From an uncultured Caryophanales bacterium (GTDB lineage: Bacteria; Bacillota_I; Bacilli_A; RFN20; CAG-826): 6,946 bases of DNA. Location of the stretch: assembly GCA_946410525.1 (NCBI GenBank), contig CAMKAQ010000047.1, positions 1-6,946 on the forward strand, in the 5' to 3' direction. The notes beneath the pieces are model-generated. The model was not told where the DNA came from, did no database searches, and saw only the letters and a list, made by a program, of their open reading frames with translations. This document shows, piece after piece, positions 5,488 to 6,946 of this stretch (positions are counted from its first letter, which is position 1; each line of letters starts with the position of its first letter). The translations under genes and the position numbers were made by a program.

Positions 5488-6557
5488 ATCTGCTTACCTT
5501 TTTCTTTCTTGTTCGACTTCTTAGCAAAGATAAATATCTTGCTAATGAAGAAATTGACTATGAAGATTATAGCCTCTACGAAGAGTTTGAGTAGTGTCAA
5601 ACCGAAGTGTTGAGGGAAAACATAGTCAAAGAGATATAGAAGTCCTAAGCCAAGGCACATATTTATCAAGAATATGAAGGCGTAACGGCCTAATTTACGG
5701 CCAAAACCCTCTTTCCCTGGAAATACTATGTAATTGTTCATGAGGAAGTTATACGGGCCGCTTACGAGCCTGGCGCCAATATATGGGATAAGGATCTTCC
5801 ACGGGAGCTCAGCTGGACCAAGATGCGCAATAAGAGCGAACAAGCCAAAATCGATCAAGAAACTTGTTATGGCTACCAACACATATAGAAGAGGAACCTT
5901 ATAGACCCTAAGGCTATCTTTGATTGGGTGGAAATGCGAATTGGCGTTTCCGTCATATATGGTCGTGATGGTGATTTGGGAGAGGCCTGCCGCTTTGACG
6001 GCATCGCTAAGGAAATTGAATTCGTATTCGTAACGGTCCCCCGTTGTCGAGATGGCAAGATCAAAGAGGTTGGATGGGATTCCGCGCAGACCAGTCTGAG
6101 TGTCGTTCACTTTAACCCCTGTCGATAATTTGAAATATCTGCTTGAGAACCTGTTTCCAAAACGGTTTCTCTTTGGGCAATCTGGGCCATTGAAGTCACG
6201 GACACCAAGGACGAGCATATTCTCTTTCTCGGATAGTTCATCCCTGACTCTCAATATATCTTCCAAAGAGTGCTGACCATCACCGTCCGCGGTGACGATG
6301 CCTCCCACTTCAGGAAGCTTTTCTTTCACATATTTGAAACCCGTCTTTAAAGCGTGCCCCTTGCCATGGTTCTCAGGGTAAGAGAGGACAATGAAGTTAT
6401 CCAACTTCGCAATGTCATCGAAGATAGGTTTGAATTTCTCACCAGAGCCATCGTCCACCACAACGATCTTCTCAAATGAAGAAGGATCGATCGTGCTTAA
6501 AAACGGCAAAGCTTTGTCACATGGTTGGTAGATAGGGATGACTAGTGCTGTTTTCAT
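5484..6557 (-). CDS. GT2-family glycosyltransferase fused to a GtrA-like membrane domain
   Basis: The 357-residue protein has two parts. Residues 1-210 form a GT-A fold GT2 transferase of the dolichol-phosphate mannosyltransferase/DPM1 type: IPIYQP (7-12), VVVDDGSG (32-39), HGKGHALKTG (64-73), ADGDGQH (90-96, metal/UDP-sugar site), NDTQTGLRG (151-159) and GDRYEYE (173-179). Residues of about 222-345 form a GtrA-like domain with four membrane helices. GT2 enzymes of this type move a sugar from a nucleotide sugar to polyprenyl phosphate on the inner face, and GtrA domains are thought to help flip the lipid-linked sugar; the fusion is known in Firmicutes. The C-terminal tail is lysine-rich. The ATG at 6557 is preferred over a GTG two codons earlier (6563) because a -10-like hexamer ends 6 nt before it. 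It is the first gene of a three-gene operon and ends in TGA within an ATGA overlap. Confidence 0.9.
   Translation of the reverse strand: MKTALVIPIYQPCDKALPFLSTIDPSSFEKIVVVDDGSGEKFKPIFDDIAKLDNFIVLSYPENHGKGHALKTGFKYVKEKLPEVGGIVTADGDGQHSLEDILRVRDELSEKENMLVLGVRDFNGPDCPKRNRFGNRFSSRYFKLSTGVKVNDTQTGLRGIPSNLFDLAISTTGDRYEYEFNFLSDAVKAAGLSQITITTIYDGNANSHFHPIKDSLRVYKVPLLYVLVAITSFLIDFGLFALIAHLGPAELPWKILIPYIGARLVSGPYNFLMNNYIVFPGKEGFGRKLGRYAFIFLINMCLGLGLLYLFDYVFPQHFGLTLLKLFVEAIIFIVNFFISKIFIFAKKSNKKEKGKQI
5497..5501 (-). promoter_or_regulatory. Ribosome binding site of the phosphodiester glycosidase gene
   Basis: AAAGG on the minus strand lies 9 nt before the ATG at 5487, within the lysine-rich end of the glycosyltransferase gene. 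Together with the ATGA stop/start overlap it points to translational coupling. Confidence 0.5.
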
Positions 6558-6563
6558 ATACAC

Positions 6564-6569
6564 CTTATA
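6564..6569 (-). promoter_or_regulatory. Probable -10 element for the glycosyltransferase operon
   Basis: TATAAG on the minus strand ends 6 nt before the ATG at 6557, the same spacing as at the other leading genes. A weaker alternative is that AAGGTG, overlapping this hexamer and ending 3 nt before the ATG, acts as an SD for an mRNA from a TAAAAT at 6612-6617. No clear -35 supports either choice. Confidence 0.4.
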
Positions 6570-6704
6570 AAGTGAAAACGACGCTTTTTTATTGAGAAAT
6601 CGGACGCAAATATTTTACCCTAACAACCACCCTTTTCCCACATAAAAAACAGCCATCATTTTTCCTTCAATCGAAGCAGGATTTGCTGAAGATTTTGCAG
6701 AAAA

Positions 6705-6738
6705 CGCAAACAAAAAAGGACCGAGGTTAATCGGTCCT
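6705..6738 (-). terminator. Intrinsic terminator of the right-edge membrane protein gene
   Basis: On the minus strand AGGACCGA (6738-6731) and TCGGTCCT (6724-6717) form a perfect 8-bp stem with a 6-nt loop, followed by TTTTTTGTTTG. It lies 16 nt past the stop of the right-edge gene and separates it from the glycosyltransferase operon. A shorter T-run on the other side (6741-6745) could give some termination on the plus strand, where no gene reads in. Confidence 0.9.
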
Positions 6739-6754
6739 AGTTTTTGTGAAGCTC

Positions 6755-6946
6755 TTAGGCTGCTGGAGTCTCTTCTTCTTTTGGTTCTTCTTTGGTCTTG
6801 AGGCCTTTGATGAACGGGATGAAGAGGAGGACGCCCCAAGCGATGAGGCCAGCGCCGATGACGCCTTCGCCAATCCAGAGGGCGGTCTGCCAAACTGGTG
6901 GGAAGTAACCGGTGATCTCACGTGTCATGATGTTGGAATTGGCGAC
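6755..6946 (-). CDS. C-terminal part of a membrane-anchored protein (5' end off window)
   Basis: Sixty-three residues are visible before the TAA at 6757-6755; the frame is open to the right edge. They run from VANSNIMTREITGY through one long hydrophobic segment (about residues 18-46 of the fragment, WQTALWIG to LLFIPFI) to a charged tail (KGLKTKEEPKEEET, 47-60). This is a typical C-terminal membrane anchor with a cytoplasmic tail, so the main part is probably outside the cell. The VANSN stretch before the helix recalls the C-terminal end of glycoside hydrolase family 3 proteins in some Firmicutes, but this is a weak, memory-based likeness. It is followed by its own terminator, so it is a separate unit from the glycosyltransferase operon. 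An in-frame ATG at 6928-6926 is probably internal. Confidence 0.75.
   Translation of the reverse strand, partial: VANSNIMTREITGYFPPVWQTALWIGEGVIGAGLIAWGVLLFIPFIKGLKTKEEPKEEETPAA

Larger units (their letters stand above)
6558..6754. other. Intergenic region before the glycosyltransferase operon
   Basis: This 197-nt stretch holds the terminator of the right-hand gene and the promoter region of the glycosyltransferase operon. Between them (about 6618-6704) I see an A/T-rich segment with no supported gene or RNA. An imperfect CTTC-AATC-GAAG inverted repeat lies at 6665-6676, and TAAAAT at 6617-6612 on the minus strand could be an upstream promoter. Confidence 0.5.

Noticed and set aside
6550..6579. 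GTTTTCA (6550-6556) and TGAAAAC (6573-6579), inverted repeat flanking the glycosyltransferase -10 and start
   Set aside because: Seven-nt A/T-rich arms with a 16-nt gap, one arm being the common ATGAAAAC gene start; likely to occur by chance, so not called as an operator.
6615..6659. 14-codon minus-strand frame with AAGGA before an ATG, possible leader peptide
   Set aside because: Too short, no attenuator structure after it, and no codon pattern such as a run of one amino acid that would suggest attenuation.

Overview
The window comes from a bacterium with moderate G+C, ATG starts, AGG-type ribosome binding sites inside operons, Trp encoded by TGG, and TGA used as a stop (the glycosyltransferase ends in TGA inside an ATGA overlap). 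Protein types, the Ser/Lys-rich linker of the secreted enzyme and compact intrinsic terminators fit a Bacilli/Erysipelotrichia-like gut Firmicute using the standard code. This placement is an inference; no rRNA or other taxonomic marker is present.

Layout, left to right. (1) 1-547, minus: 5' part of a cytoplasmic protein with a CxxC/CxxC zinc-binding domain followed by Sel1-like repeats, running off the left edge. (2) A 111-nt divergent intergenic region holds its promoter, a 15-bp palindrome and the promoter of the next genes. (3) 659-2495, plus: a two-gene operon of a PAP2-family membrane phosphatase and a membrane acyltransferase of the heparan-alpha-glucosaminide N-acetyltransferase type (DUF1624). 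(4) 2490-2891, minus: a MutX-like Nudix hydrolase whose end overlaps the acyltransferase end by 6 nt. (5) 2943-3926, plus: a spermidine-synthase-like class I methyltransferase, divergent from the Nudix gene across 51 nt. (6) 3948-6557, minus: a tightly overlapping three-gene operon of a GT2-GtrA glycosyltransferase, a membrane-anchored phosphodiester glycosidase (NAGPA domain) and a four-helix membrane protein; it meets the methyltransferase gene at a bidirectional terminator. (7) 6755-6946, minus: the C-terminal end of a membrane-anchored protein entering from the right, closed by its own terminator.

How the genes may work together: the phosphatase, the acyltransferase, the polyprenyl-phosphate-type glycosyltransferase and the extracytoplasmic phosphodiester glycosidase are all types that build, decorate or trim lipid-linked or surface glycans. 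The window may therefore lie in a cell-surface glycan area, though the genes form two separate transcription units. The Nudix enzyme and the methyltransferase look like unrelated housekeeping or accessory genes.

The most unusual signals are in the control regions. All five transcription-unit-leading genes with a visible start have a -10-like hexamer only 6-9 nt before the ATG and no usable Shine-Dalgarno sequence, which suggests leaderless mRNAs. All three operon-internal genes have an SD. Two of the five leading starts sit at the centre of perfect 14- and 16-bp palindromes. I saw no CRISPR array, tRNA, rRNA or insertion sequence. No gene-free stretch exceeds 300 nt; the longest is 6558-6754.
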